64,000 bases of DNA from Datisca glomerata. Lineage: Eukaryota > Streptophyta > Magnoliopsida > Cucurbitales > Datiscaceae. The position numbers and the translations under genes were made by a program. The notes under the pieces were generated by a model. That model did not search any database and was not told the DNA's origin. It saw only the letters and a program-made list of their open reading frames with translations. The stretch spans positions 200,219-264,218 of the forward strand of contig QANY01006295.1 of the NCBI GenBank assembly GCA_003255025.1, written 5' to 3'. Shown piece by piece: positions 45,462 to 57,049 of the stretch (the first letter of the stretch is position 1; each line of letters starts with the position of its first letter).

Positions 45462-47807
45462 CAAAATATTGGTCAGGCTGATCAGCCTCTGAGGAGAAAT
45501 AGAATAATCAATGTTTTATCCAATATGATCCAATCCCCATGTCATATACAGGACTCTTGCCTCAATTGATACGGAATAATCAATTGGTGCCAATTCCTTA
45601 TGAACATCTACAACCACCATACCCAAGGTGGTATGATCCGACTGCTCGCTGTGAGTATCATGCTGGGGCAGTGGGACATTTGACTGAGAATTGCACGGCA
45701 TTAAAAGGTAGAGTACAGGTAATGATCAAGGCTGGATGGTTGAATTTCAAAAAGGCAAATGGGAATCCAGATATCAATTCCAACCCTCTACCAAATCATG
45801 GGAATCCTGCCGTGAATGTAATTGAGGAATATTTTTCATATGGAAAGAGGGACGTGGAAGATGTGAGCACGTCAATGGAAACACTTTTCCATCTTCTTTC
45901 TAGAGCAGGGTACACCTACCCAACACGCTCAGAGGATGAGTGCGTTTCTAGGAAGCCTATGCATGACTTCGATTGTTTGTTTCATAAGAAGGTGACGGGG
46001 CATACAATTGAGGAGTGTGCTGATTTTAAAAAGGAAGTGCAAAAGTTGTTGGATGCAAAGATACTTACGATAAGTCATAAAGGAGAAAGGGAATACCAAG
46101 AAGATGACTCTTTAGTCCTCATGATAACTAAAGAATCATTTGAAGTTAATGTTGAAATGTCATCCTATATCCCAAAACCTCTCACAATACATTACGAGAA
46201 AAAGTCAACTCGCACCACTACGTCTTATGCTCCGATGTCTATCACCATTCAAATACCAGGTGCGTTCGCTTACAAAGATTCAAGAGCAGTACCCTGGATG
46301 TATGGAATATGAGGTTATTACAAGCAGTAACGACAAAACCCAAGAGCTAAATCTGTCTGACTTCGATCTCCCCATAACTAATATTTCGGGAGTAGGTGGG
46401 ATGACGAGGAGTGGCAGATGTGTTTGAAAGGCAAAGGAAAGGGAAGGCCAAAGAAGGTGACAATGGTCATGAATTCCAAGGAGAAATGCATGGCGGCCAA
46501 GTGATAGACCCATATATAATAATAGGTACGGAGAAAGAAATAGCAGTGTCTGAAGAAGAAGTATGTGAATTTTTGAAACTCATCAAGCAAAGCGAGTATA
46601 AGGTGATTGAACAACTTAATCGCTTACCTGCTCGCATATCCTTACTGTCACTCTTTCTGAATTCTGAACCACATCGCCAAGCATTATTGAAGGTTTTGAA
46701 TCAAGCATATGTCTGTCATGACATTACGGTGGAAAAGTTGAGTGGAATTGTGAGAAATATTACCGCACAGAATTTTATCACTTTCACAGATGATGAAATC
46801 CCGGCCGATGGTACTGGGAACACTAGAGCTTTACATATATCCGTAAAATGTAGGGATTATATTGTTGCAAAAGTATTGATTGATAACGGCACATCTCTAA
46901 ATGTAATGCCAAGATCCACACTGGCAAAGCTCCCAGTGGACGCGACACATATGCGGCCGAGCATGATGATAGTAAGAGCATTCGACGGTACCTGAAGAGA
47001 AGTAATCGGAGACATAGAGATACCTATCCGAATCGGACCATTCATATTCAATATCATTTTCCAAGTGATGGACATAAATCCAGCGTACAGTTTTCTTTTG
47101 GGTCGACCATGGATTCACTCTGCTGGGGCAGTACCTTCTTCCTTACATCAGAAGCTGAAATTCATAATGGATCATAAACTCATTTGTATATATGGGGAAG
47201 AAGATTTTTTGGTATCCAAGCCAGCCACCATGCCATATGTCGAGGCGGCAGAGGAAGCATTGGAGTGCTCATTTCGATAATTTGAGATTGTGAACACCAC
47301 GTTTGTTGCTAGTGAGAAACCATCTCCAACGCCAAACCTATCAAAAGCATCTCAGATGGTTACAAGGTTGATGATCAAAGGGGGATACCAGCCAGGTAAG
47401 AGACTCGAGAATGAGCATCAAGGCATAAAAAAGTTAATTGACTGGGACAAGAATGAGCAAAGGTTTGGACTTGGATATAGACCGACCAAGGCTGATAGAG
47501 GGAGAGTGGAAGCTCAAAAAAAAGAAAAAGGGATTGCTAGGCTTGAAAATAGGGAATTCAATGTGGAAATGGCAATCATACCCCATATTTCTAAATCCTT
47601 TAGAAGTGGAGGAATTTCATTCGAAGAACCGGTTATGGTAGAGCAGTACAACCTTGAAGATGATATCGCCGAGCTTTTAATATCCGCAATCCTGGGAAAA
47701 TCATCAAGTTCAAGTACAGAGGACTTGGTTTTTTGATACGATTCACATCATGAACTTAACAATTGGGACGTCACCGAACTACCAATGCTTTTCGAGATTT
47801 TTCAAGA
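45462..47807 (+). pseudogene. Ogre gag C-terminus, protease and G-patch (exon before intron)
   Basis: 45539-46312 reads YPRWYDPTARCEYHAGAVGH and, later, CLFHKKVTGHTIEEC, two zinc-knuckle-like Cys/His repeats of Ogre gag-pro. After shifts near 46300 and 46430, the protease has VLIDNGTSLNVMP at about 46873-46911, with Asn where the family has Ser or Thr in D-S/T-G, and the ILGRPWIH-like flap partner SFLLGRPWIH at 47089-47118. A G-patch-like GGYQPGKRLE followed by FGLGYRPT lies at 47380-47490. In-frame stops lie at 46993, 47278 and 47734. Confidence 0.75.
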
Positions 47808-48075
47808 GTAATGTGTTCATGCCAAAATTCTAATGATTATACCCAATGCCTTAGGAATTTCATTGTTATGGGCCTATGTTCTCGTCTATTTCATGTCATC
47901 TTTTTGAATGAAAATCTAAAAAACTTGTTTCGTCTCTTTTTGCTGATGATAAATATAATTCCAGTTTCTTTTTGTTTCTTCCTTCTATGTCCTCTTTTTC
48001 CATTTCTGAAATGTTGTCCATACTCATACTTTGTTTTTTTTTTTCGCCTTCTTTTCATCCAATAATCCGATTCAG
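47808..48075 (+). other. Ogre intron between protease and RT
   Basis: Donor CAAGA|GTAATG at 47808 and acceptor CCGATTCAG|GTTCGAG after 48075, preceded by a strong pyrimidine tract (T9 and CTTCTTTTC). Length 268 nt. Splicing joins LFEIFQ and EFENDDF in one frame, while the unspliced sequence has several stops. An intron at this place is an established feature of Ogre elements. Confidence 0.8.
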
Positions 48076-50375
48076 GTTCGAGAACGATGATTTTGAAAAC
48101 AAGAGCATAAGCAACAACTTTGACAATCCCATTCTTAGCGTAGAGTCTGGTGAAAGCGATGAGGATAATTTTGAACCATCTCCGGATATGTTAAAAATGG
48201 TAGAGTCAGATGAAAAAATAACTCAACCATATCAAGAGTTAACGGAGGTGATAAATTTGGTATTGGAGGGAGAGACGAAAGAAGTCCAAATCGGCACTTC
48301 TATGACAAGCCAAGGCCGCCGAGAATTAATTGACTTACTCAAAGAGTATATTGATGTCTTTGCATGGTCTTACCAAGATATGCCAGGACTTGACACTAAT
48401 ATCGTGGTTCATCATTTGCCACTTATGCCTGAAAGTAAACCAGTGCGACAAAAGTTAAGGAAAATGAAACCAGACATGCTGGTACAGATCAAAGAAGAAG
48501 TTAAAAAGCAGGTAGATGCAGGTTTTCTAGAAGTAGCAAAATATCCTGAATGGGTTGCTAACATAGTCCAAGTGCTGAAGAAAAATGGGAAAGTAAGGGT
48601 GTGTGTCGATTATAGAGATTTAAATCGGGCAAGCCCCAAGGATAATTTTCCATTACCCCATATCGATGTCTTAGTAGATAACACTGCGGGACATTCAACC
48701 TTCTCTTTCATGGATGGTTTTTCGGGGTATAACCAAATCAAAATGGCTCCTGAAGACCGTGAAAAGATGACTTTTATAACTTTGTGAGGTACATTGTGTT
48801 ATAAGGTTATGCCATTTGGTCTGAAGAATGCATGGGCAACTTACCAGCGGGCAATGGTAACATTGTTTCATGATATGATGCATAAAGAAATCGAAGTGTA
48901 CGTTGATGATATGATTGCCAAATCGCGTCAAGGAGAAGATCATACGGTCACTCTACGAAAACTATTTAGACGGTTGAGAAAATTCCAGTTAAAGCTTAAC
49001 CTGACGAAATGTACATTCGCAACGTCTTCAGGGAAACTACTTGGTTTTGTCGTGAGGAAGGAAGGAATAAAAGTTGACCCTGATAAGGTTCGAGCCATCA
49101 TTGATATGCCACCACCTCAAACTCAAATTGAAGTTAGAGGTTTCTTGGGGAGATTAAAATTACATAGCCCGTTTCATCTCACAACTAACTGCAACTTGTG
49201 AACCTATCTTTAAACTTCTCCACAAAAGTGATACAGAAGGATGGAATGATGATTGTCAAATTGCTTTTGAAAAAATCAAGCAATACTTGCAAAATCCATC
49301 CATACTTGTTCCTCCAACTCCAGGGCGTCCACTCATTTTGTATCTTACAGTGACAGAAAAATCCATGGGTTGCGTACTTGGTCAGCATGACGCTTCTGGA
49401 AGGAAAGAACAATCAATATACTATTTAAACAAAAGGTTCATAAATTAAGAGGCTAATTATTCGATGTTGGAGAAAACGTGTTGTGCATTGGCCTGGGTTT
49501 CTCATCGACTTAGACAATACATGTTATACCACACCACTTGGTTAATTTCAAAGATGGACCCTACCAAGTATATCTTTGAAAAACCATCACTTTCTGGATG
49601 GATTGCTAAATGGCAAATGTTACTCACGGAATATGATATTGTCTATGTCACGAGGAAGTCAATAAAAGGAAGCATACTTGCTGATTATCTGACAGATCAA
49701 CCGATGCAAGATTATGAGCCTATGAAGTTTGATTTCCCTAATGAGAGCGTTTTGGTCATATTCAAAAATGAAGAAGAATCTGCAGACCCATAATTGTGGA
49801 CAATGTTATTTTATGGTGCATCTAATGATGTAGGACATGGAATTAGGGCAATCCTCATATCATCTAAAGGAATTTTTTTTCCATTCACGGCAAAACTATG
49901 CTTTGACTATACAAATAATGTGGTAGAATATGAGGCATGTTCCATGGGAATTCAAGCAGCTTGTGATATGAAGATAAAGAAGCTTCGAGTGTACGGAGAT
50001 TCGCTATTGGTGATACGACAACTAAACGGAGAATGGGAAGCTAAAGACTCTAAGCTAATACCTTATAAAAAACATGTCACTAAGTTAAGTAGAACTTTTG
50101 AAGTGATCTCATTTGACCATATACCCAGAGAGAATAATCAAATCGCAGATGCGCTGGTAACTCTAGCGTCCATGTTTGCTGTAGGCTTTAAGGAAGAAGT
50201 TCAACCCATAAAAGTTGAGAGGCAAGATTTTCCTGCTCACTGTATGAGCATTGAAGAAGAGCCAGACACAAGACCTTGGTATTACGACATCAAACAGTAT
50301 ATAAAGAATGGAGAATATCCATCCAAGGCTTTTGAGAATGATAAACGCACTATTAAAAGATTGTCCATGGGTTTC
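48076..50375 (+). pseudogene. Ogre RT and two RNase H domains
   Basis: RT runs from about 48400 (PDMLVQIKEEVKKQVDAGFL, VCVDYRDLNRASPKDNFPLP, FMDGFSGYNQIKMAPED) to 49190. The catalytic YVDD is at 48899-48910, and a TGA at 48785 replaces the Trp codon of the usual ITLWG. The first RNase H follows from about 49200 to 49760, with a stop at 49447 and degenerate active site. The second, archaeal-type RNase H runs 49797-50160 (YEACSMGIQAA, YGDSLLVIRQL, NNQIADAL). The reading degenerates at about 50375 and no integrase follows. Confidence 0.8.
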
Positions 50376-50889
50376 TTCTTTCTATCCCAGTTTACAAATA
50401 CATATACTTCATCTTCTCTTTATTTCCATTATTTCTTATTCCTCTCAGTTCTAAGATATCATTAATTACTCTTGAAATAACTCAGAAGAATAAACTTGGT
50501 CAGTTGAAAGCTAATTAAAAATAAATTGGAACTAAGAAAGGTGACCTGATTGTAAAGTAAAACCTAAAAAGTCATCACGAGAAAGGTCAATATGCGCATG
50601 ACAAAGGCTAAAGCGAAATTGGAGGATTACCCAATTAGAAGTACAGAAGAGAAGCAGAGAGATTATTTACCACTAACATGGAGCCAAATACTGGAGCATA
50701 AACTAATAAATAAGGATGTATCATTTTCCTAAAAATATGCTCGATACTTCATTGTGAGTCCATGATCCTAGGTCAAGTGTTTGTTCTAAAGGGTGTTGGA
50801 TATGTTTAAAAATCATCATATAATTTTCTTATAAAGGTTCACAATCATGCATAGCATGCACGCATTCAAAATCACTACTTTACATTTAT
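50376..50889 (+). other. Ogre 3' region before the gap
   Basis: No integrase or other domain. Short frames only, possibly remnants from a deletion that removed integrase and the usual 3' region. The 3' LTR start should lie in the following gap. Confidence 0.5.
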
Positions 50890-51371
50890 NNNNNNNNNNN
50901 NNNNNNNNNNNNNNNNNNNNNNNNNNNNNNNNNNNNNNNNNNNNNNNNNNNNNNNNNNNNNNNNNNNNNNNNNNNNNNNNNNNNNNNNNNNNNNNNNNNN
51001 NNNNNNNNNNNNNNNNNNNNNNNNNNNNNNNNNNNNNNNNNNNNNNNNNNNNNNNNNNNNNNNNNNNNNNNNNNNNNNNNNNNNNNNNNNNNNNNNNNNN
51101 NNNNNNNNNNNNNNNNNNNNNNNNNNNNNNNNNNNNNNNNNNNNNNNNNNNNNNNNNNNNNNNNNNNNNNNNNNNNNNNNNNNNNNNNNNNNNNNNNNNN
51201 NNNNNNNNNNNNNNNNNNNNNNNNNNNNNNNNNNNNNNNNNNNNNNNNNNNNNNNNNNNNNNNNNNNNNNNNNNNNNNNNNNNNNNNNNNNNNNNNNNNN
51301 NNNNNNNNNNNNNNNNNNNNNNNNNNNNNNNNNNNNNNNNNNNNNNNNNNNNNNNNNNNNNNNNNNNNNNN
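50890..51371. other. Assembly gap (482 N)
   Basis: Run of N at the place where the 3' LTR should begin. Confidence 0.99.
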
Positions 51372-52136
51372 TAATCTCAACATTTTATGTTTTCTATAAT
51401 TTGGCATCCTATAACTTATCTCTATTCTTTTACTTCCATTTTGTTGTAATTATTAACATTAATTTCCTTTACATGTTTATTTATTTAGCATTTTTGCATC
51501 GTCATGCTTATAATACGATTCTTGCATTATTCCCTTATTATTATAATTAATGTTCATGTATGCGCGGATTATAATTTTAATAATTAGGTTTAGATTTTGT
51601 TACTTCTATTATTTAATTTTCACTAAAAAAGGCCGACGATGGACTTTGAGATTTTTTGGGTACCAAACTTCTCGAACTACTGAGATGATGAGCTATTCTT
51701 GGGATACCGAGAATAACTCTAATAATGCTTTGATTTAAAAGGATATGAGAATACAAAAAAAAAAGTAATTTTTTTTCAATGGTCTTTGAACCACCCATTA
51801 AAAGTAACTTATTTTGTTCATTTCTATGATACAAAATTCCTCAAATGGGACATTCAAAAATAAATCTCTTTAACCTTTGCCTTAAAATAAAAAATGGATA
51901 GCATTTGATCAAATTTGGTAACCATTTTACAATGGGTGTTGTGGGGTGCTAATACCTTCTTGACACACAAACGACTCCAAACCAACTTTGAGTTTTCGTA
52001 GACAAAAAAAAATTCATCTTAAAATTGGGTGACCAATCACACCCTAAAATGATTGGTGGCAACTCTAAATTTCTTTTTCCTAAAACAAAAATGATTTTTT
52101 TTAATCGCCGCTTCGCGTTGCACGTACGTTGCGACA
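51372..52136 (+). mobile_element. 3' LTR of the Ogre-like element (visible part)
   Basis: Collinear with 40349-41115 of the 5' LTR with scattered substitutions and small indels, ending TTGCGACA. TGAGG follows at 52137-52141. Confidence 0.9.
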
Positions 52137-52141
52137 TGAGG
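52137..52141. other. Target-site duplication, right copy (TGAGG)
   Basis: Identical to 38772-38776, directly after the LTR end. Confidence 0.9.
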
Positions 52142-53200
52142 CTTCTAATGGAGAATCAATCAATACCTTAATGTTGTGGACTTGAAAGTAGGGACTTAGA
52201 ATCTGTGCTGTAGTTATAATGGCGAGTACTAACTTCTGCATTCATTTATATCTAGTTTCCGCCGCTATAAGACTTTTACTTACAAAGTATACATGCTTCT
52301 GTTTCCTTTGTTCTTCTTTGATAATTACTGTGCTGACTGCCCTCGTTGAGATGGCTATGTAGAACAGAAGTTGCTCGCCGGGAGTAGGTTTAAAGAGTAA
52401 ATGAGAGGTAGTCATGAACTCCTTAACCTTGGTAAAGGCTTCTTCACAGTCCTCATTCCAACCGCTCGCGGACGTTTTTCACAACCTTTTGAAGAAAGGC
52501 TTGCATCTGTTCGTTGACCTGGAGATGAACCTGTTCAGGTTGGCCAATCTTTCCGTTAACCCTTGGATTTCTTTAAGGTTCCACGGAGACCTTATTTCTA
52601 TGATCGTCTTTACCTGATCAGGGTTTACTTTGATTCTCCGTTGTGTAATTAGATGCCCAATGAACTTTCCCGCTGACACTCCAAAAGTACACTTCTCCGG
52701 GTCTAGCTTCATAGAATTTTGCCTTAGAACAAAGAAGGCTTATTCAAGATCCTAAATGTGATTTTCCCACTTCTTACTTTTGATCAGCATGTCATCAACA
52801 TAGACTTTCATATTATTTTTTATTTGTTCGTGGAAGATCTTGTTTACCAACCTTTGATAAGTTCTGCTTCATTCTTTAGACTACAGAGCATGACTTTGTA
52901 GCAATAGACATCACACTTAGTAATGAAGGAAGTTTTTTCTTGATTAGGTGTAAAAAATTTCACCTAAGTAAGCATCCATGAAGCTGAACAGTTCATTCCC
53001 TGAAGTGGCTCCCACCATTTGATCTATCCTTGGCAGTGGGCATTCATCTTTTAGGCATGCTTTGTTTAGGTCAATGAAATCAATGCAGATAATCCACTTC
53101 TCATTCTTCTTTCGTACCATTACTACATTAGTAAGCCATTCGGGGTAGTTCATTTATCTAATGAAATCTATTGCCAAGAGCTTCTTAACCTCCTCTTTGA
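52142..53200 (-). pseudogene. RT and RNase H start of the Tat-type element
   Basis: Minus strand: RT fingers with CIDFIDLNKACLKDECPLP (53100-53030) and FSFMDAYLG near 52970; the palm motif YVDDM is intact at 52802-52788. LDPEKCTFGVSAGKFIGHLI is at 52710-52650, and the start of Ty3-type RNase H (GEQLLFYIAIS, KQKHVYFVSKSL) is at about 52385-52250. Frame changes occur near 52950 and 52740. The reading reaches the target duplication and continues at 38771. Confidence 0.8.
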
Positions 53201-54160
53201 TTGCTTGGTTCTGTTCAGGAATGAAGCTTCTCTTTCTTTGTTACACAGGTTCCACAGTGGGATCAGTGTTCAACCTTTGGCATATGATCTCTTCTGGAAT
53301 GCCAGGAATTTCCTGTGCTGCTGCTGCAAATATATCTTTGTTTTCCCTTAGAAATTCTACCAACTTCTTTTTTCTTTTCATTTTCCTCGAGACGGGTGCC
53401 TATATTAGTTATTTTCTAGGTTCCTTCTCTCAAGCATATGGGTTCTGTTTCCTCTCCCGCCTCGCACCTTGGGTCATCTTTCCCATTTTCCTGTAATTGT
53501 TATAGATCCGCATGTCTTCTTCCTTCGACCTTCTCCATAGCATTTTTCTTTACAAATTCTAAAGATGTCACTGAACAGACACCTGCCACGACATGGTCGC
53601 CTCTTATTGTTTCCACTCCTTCTTGTGACCGGTACTTCAACACTTGGTAAAATGTTGAGGATACAACCTTCATTTTTTGGAGCCAGGTCCACTAAGGATT
53701 GCGTTGTACGGAGAAGTTATTCCTAGTACCATGAACTCGCTCATATAGTTAAACGGAGCTCATTGGGAGAGTCAGAGTTTCTAATAAGTAGTTGATGGCC
53801 TCGTTGAAACCGATCAACGGCTGCAAAGCCCTTTGTAACTTTCGCCCCCCATGGACATTTTTTTCCATGGTCACTCAATATAGGATGTTTACCTCTCCAT
53901 TGTCCACCAAGACCTTATTTAACAAGCAGTTGCGAACTTATATTGAAATGATGAGGGTATCATTGTGGTGTTCGTCATGTTCCAGATCAGAGTCTTTAAA
54001 CTCTAGCGATGAATCCCCGTTGCCATTTGAGGACTTCTGTTGACGTCTTTCTAACGTTGGCCACTTGCAGTATATCTTTCTTTCCTTTCTTGTCACCCCT
54101 TCTTGTTTGGTTAATATTGTAACCGTGTCGAAGATGCGGAGGGCCTGCTTCCCCTACTTG
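53201..54160 (-). pseudogene. Protease region of the Tat-type element, 5'-truncated
   Basis: Minus strand: HNDTLIISI then a stop, CLLNKVLVDNGEVNIL (about 53945-53890), the protease active-site region, with Asn in place of the usual Ser/Thr after the catalytic Asp. LQPLIGFNEAINY and YNAIL follow at about 53830-53700, then a linker with many stops to the RT. No gag is readable upstream. The element ends at about 54160, where unrelated AT-rich sequence starts. Confidence 0.65.
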
Positions 54161-54213
54161 AACTTTTTCAAATTATATGTTGTCGTCGATTTTAGATAGA
54201 TGCATGTAACTTC

Positions 54214-54354
54214 TTGAAGGGTTCAAATAGTGTTTTATGACTATTTGAACCCTTCAAATAGTCATTTTGTTTCATCCAATGATTTATACTAAGAGCATCT
54301 GACTACTTGAAGGGTTCAAGTAGTAAAAAATACTACTTGAACCTTTTAAGTAAT
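54214..54354. repeat. Paired long hairpins
   Basis: Hairpin 1: TTGAAGGGTTCAAATAGT (54214-54231), an 8-base loop, and its perfect complement (54240-54257). Hairpin 2: 54302-54324 with 54332-54354, 20 of 23 positions paired, 7-base loop. Both use the same partly self-complementary core, TTGAAGGGTTCAA. Confidence 0.9.
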
Positions 54355-54359
54355 CATTT

Positions 54360-56206
54360 TTATCTCCTGTTAGTGAGTAATCTAGATACAGAAATTGACA
54401 TCATTCACATAGTAATCAACCTTGAACCCCTCATCGGTTAATAACTACTTAAATTTCAATCAATACATGGTCAAAACCAGTGCGATTGAGAGGAAGAAAT
54501 TCGCAGAACAGGAAAGTATGGAGGAAACAAACATTTGTTGTTTGTTGAATAGAAAATCATGGAGGAAACGAACTAGAAAATATGAAGGAAACAATGAAAG
54601 GAAGAAGAAGAGTAAGGGAATAGATATTGATTTGATTTTGCATGGGGAACAAGAAAAGAAATGATGATGAAAGAGAGAATTGAAATTTTTTAAATTGATT
54701 ATGGTGGGTCAGAGGTGTAAAATTCTGAATTTTAAGAAATAGGTATAAAAATCTTTGACCAAAATAAAAAGGGTATAGATTTACAAATAGCCCAAAAAAA
54801 TAATTGAGAGGGAGAAAATAATTGAGAGAATTAAATTTTGGAAAGAGAAAATAAAATAAAACAAACTTATCTTTCACCGGTGAAACTGCTTAGAAGCCAA
54901 GGGCCGTACCGCTAGTTTTTTTAAGTAAAATACACATTTAACTCCTGTAGTTTTTTGTTTTAGTTTTAATTTAGACTCTAGACACTAAACAATTTTGATC
55001 CCGAACTTATAATTTCATAATAGTCTCACGTTATACATTTTATTACTGTTTCAATAACGAAAATAAAAGATCCGTTAATGGCGTATGCAATTGACACTTA
55101 CGTGAGTGAAGCACATTATGTGGCCACTAAAAAACTAACTTGTCCCATTTTTCTCACATTTTCAATAAAAGAAATAAATTATCGGTTAACAGGGTAACAA
55201 TCGACTCTACACATGTGAAACAAGTTGGGGTGAATAAAAAACTATCGCTTCCCAGTTTTTCTCACATCATGCAATCTTTTACTTTCTTTTTAGTTTTTTA
55301 AAATATTTTTTTGTTATTTGTAATCTTTCTACGAGCTAGATATCTTTAGTCAGTGTCAATTCAAGCTATCTTCTTGATAGGGTTACTAGTTGTAACACGC
55401 AATGTACCATTTGATTTTTATTTTTAATGTTTCATTCTTTAACGACACGGTGAACTATGTGGACGGAGTGTTATTTTTTAATTAAAAATGTAACATAAAA
55501 GTTATAAAGAATAAAAAAATTATTGATTATTTTTTGTAGTTTTTTATTTTTTATTTTTTTTCTAATTTTTGGCCTTGTATATGGATCCCACATTTAATTT
55601 ATCATCAAGCTTCAAATTTCATCAATTTCAATCATAAGTGCCTATTCCGTTTTAATGGTCATTTTAATTATTTTTTTAGTATTCTAATATTTTGTTTCAG
55701 AAAAAAAATTAAAAAAAAAATATAATACATAAATAATATAAGGAAGAAGAAAATTGAATAATGCGTTAAAGCATGCAAGAAACACTTTTTTTTATTGAAA
55801 TACAAGATAAAATATTTTTTTTAACATTATTTGAATAGCAATTCGTTGACAAATAATGAAACTCCAATCAAAGTTTTTTAATGCTATCAATTATCTTTCC
55901 GTATCAGTAATTTTTTTTTTTGAAAACTATTAAATACCCCTTTTAAGTTTATATTTTGTCATTGAAGTTTTATTTCTATCATTTTTAACGTTGAAGTTAT
56001 ACTTTCAGATTATAACTAACCTTCCGTCATATTTCAGTTACAACAGCCGTTAGTATAACCAAAACGACGCCATGTTGGCATCTCAAATCTCACACCAAAA
56101 CGACGTAGTATAACCAAATCTTTGCATCAATGGAAATAACAACTAACTGTAAAGAAAAAAATTTACGATTTTTGAGAATTGATCGTGAATTCCCTACATC
56201 ATAATA
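54360..56206. other. AT-rich non-coding stretch
   Basis: No coding signal. An ORF of 80 codons at 54422-54664 is a purine-rich, Lys/Glu-biased frame without family resemblance. Long A and T runs are frequent. Confidence 0.6.
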
Positions 56207-57049
56207 TGAAAATATAAAGAATAATTAAGAGAGAGAATGAGAGAATAACAACACCATGATTTACGTGAAAAACCCTTAATGGTAAGAAAAACTACGAGGA
56301 GATTTTGATTGTATTTCATTATGGAGATATGATTTACAAGGCTGATGCAAGTGCATAGGCAGCTTGTTTCTTATGAGTGTTAAGAGTTTGTCATGTTCCC
56401 TGTTGGAGTTGCATCTTACCTTTATTTATAGACCTTCAATTGATTACATAGAATCTGATACAACTTATCTAATTCTATCTGAAAATATGATCAATAGAAT
56501 ATTCCATGTGATGTAGCTTATCAGCATTAACAACATAGTAAATCTTGAGTGTCTGACCAATCCAACGGTCTTGATTAGCTTTTATTTGGATTGCCACGTC
56601 GACAATCTATGTACTTTTGTTTGATTGGTCTATTCTTCATAACTGTCTAGTTGATCCTACGGTTCTCGCTCTATCTTCTCCTTGATGAAATTTTGGATCT
56701 AGATCTTGCTATATGTCATGTGAAATTTTACCTGTATATCTTGCTTATAAGTATTAACAACTTTTTGAATTTGAATCATTTGGCGTAGTGTGCAAATTTG
56801 ATGGTTATAGTGATTGCTACCAGTTTTGCCATGGTGATGATTCCCTCGCTTGGTTTCTCTGACTTTCGTGACTTCCTATGTGACTTTTATACTTCAGCTA
56901 CCTTGGCTAGGTGAGTAGCTCACGATCAACTTCTTCATATCTGCCAACATGGAAAATTAAACTATTTTCATAATGCTTCTGTGGCATTTGCTTTAATTAT
57001 TTTTCTTCTTCGTTGATGTGACCGAACACCGAGAATTATTCATGTTCAT
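56207..57049 (-). mobile_element. LTR of a non-autonomous element (left copy)
   Basis: Aligns over its length with 60129-60969; both end TCATGTTCA on the plus strand (TGAACATGAA on the minus strand). Adjacent at 57050-57070, the minus strand has a purine-rich GAGGGCAAA, which fits a polypurine tract before a 3' LTR and so a minus-strand orientation. Confidence 0.75.

Larger units (their letters stand above)
38777..52136 (+). mobile_element. Ogre-like Tat-clade LTR retrotransposon
   Basis: LTRs start TGTAGATACC and end TTGCGATA (5') or TTGCGACA (3'), with a 5-bp target duplication TGAGG. The layout matches Ogre: long LTRs (over 2 kb), a Tat-type primer site, an extra ORF1 before gag, a protease with a G-patch, an intron between protease and RT, and a double RNase H. 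Integrase is not seen: the reading after the second RNase H breaks off at about 50375, and the 3' LTR start is hidden in a gap. The visible LTR parts differ by roughly 3% in the first 400 aligned bases, so the insertion is much younger than its host element. It cannot move by itself. Confidence 0.85.
34620..54160 (-). mobile_element. Tat-clade Ty3/gypsy element split by the Ogre insertion
   Basis: Minus-strand order: protease (about 54060-53650), RT (53160-52450), RNase H start (about 52450-52142), Ogre insertion (38777-52136), RNase H continued (38771-38276), integrase (38270-37300), 3' tandem repeats (37140-36885), and the antisense ORF (34620-36585, plus). The RNase H reading can be followed across the TGAGG target duplication with only a small local shift. 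Gag and both LTRs were not found. The element is older than the Ogre: it has many stops, and its 5' end is lost at about 54160. Confidence 0.75.

Noticed and set aside
50847..51407. Open frames through the second gap
   Set aside because: Made of N; only a few real codons at either end.
54422..54664. 80-codon Lys/Glu-rich frame
   Set aside because: Purine-rich composition, no homology recognised, no supporting signals.
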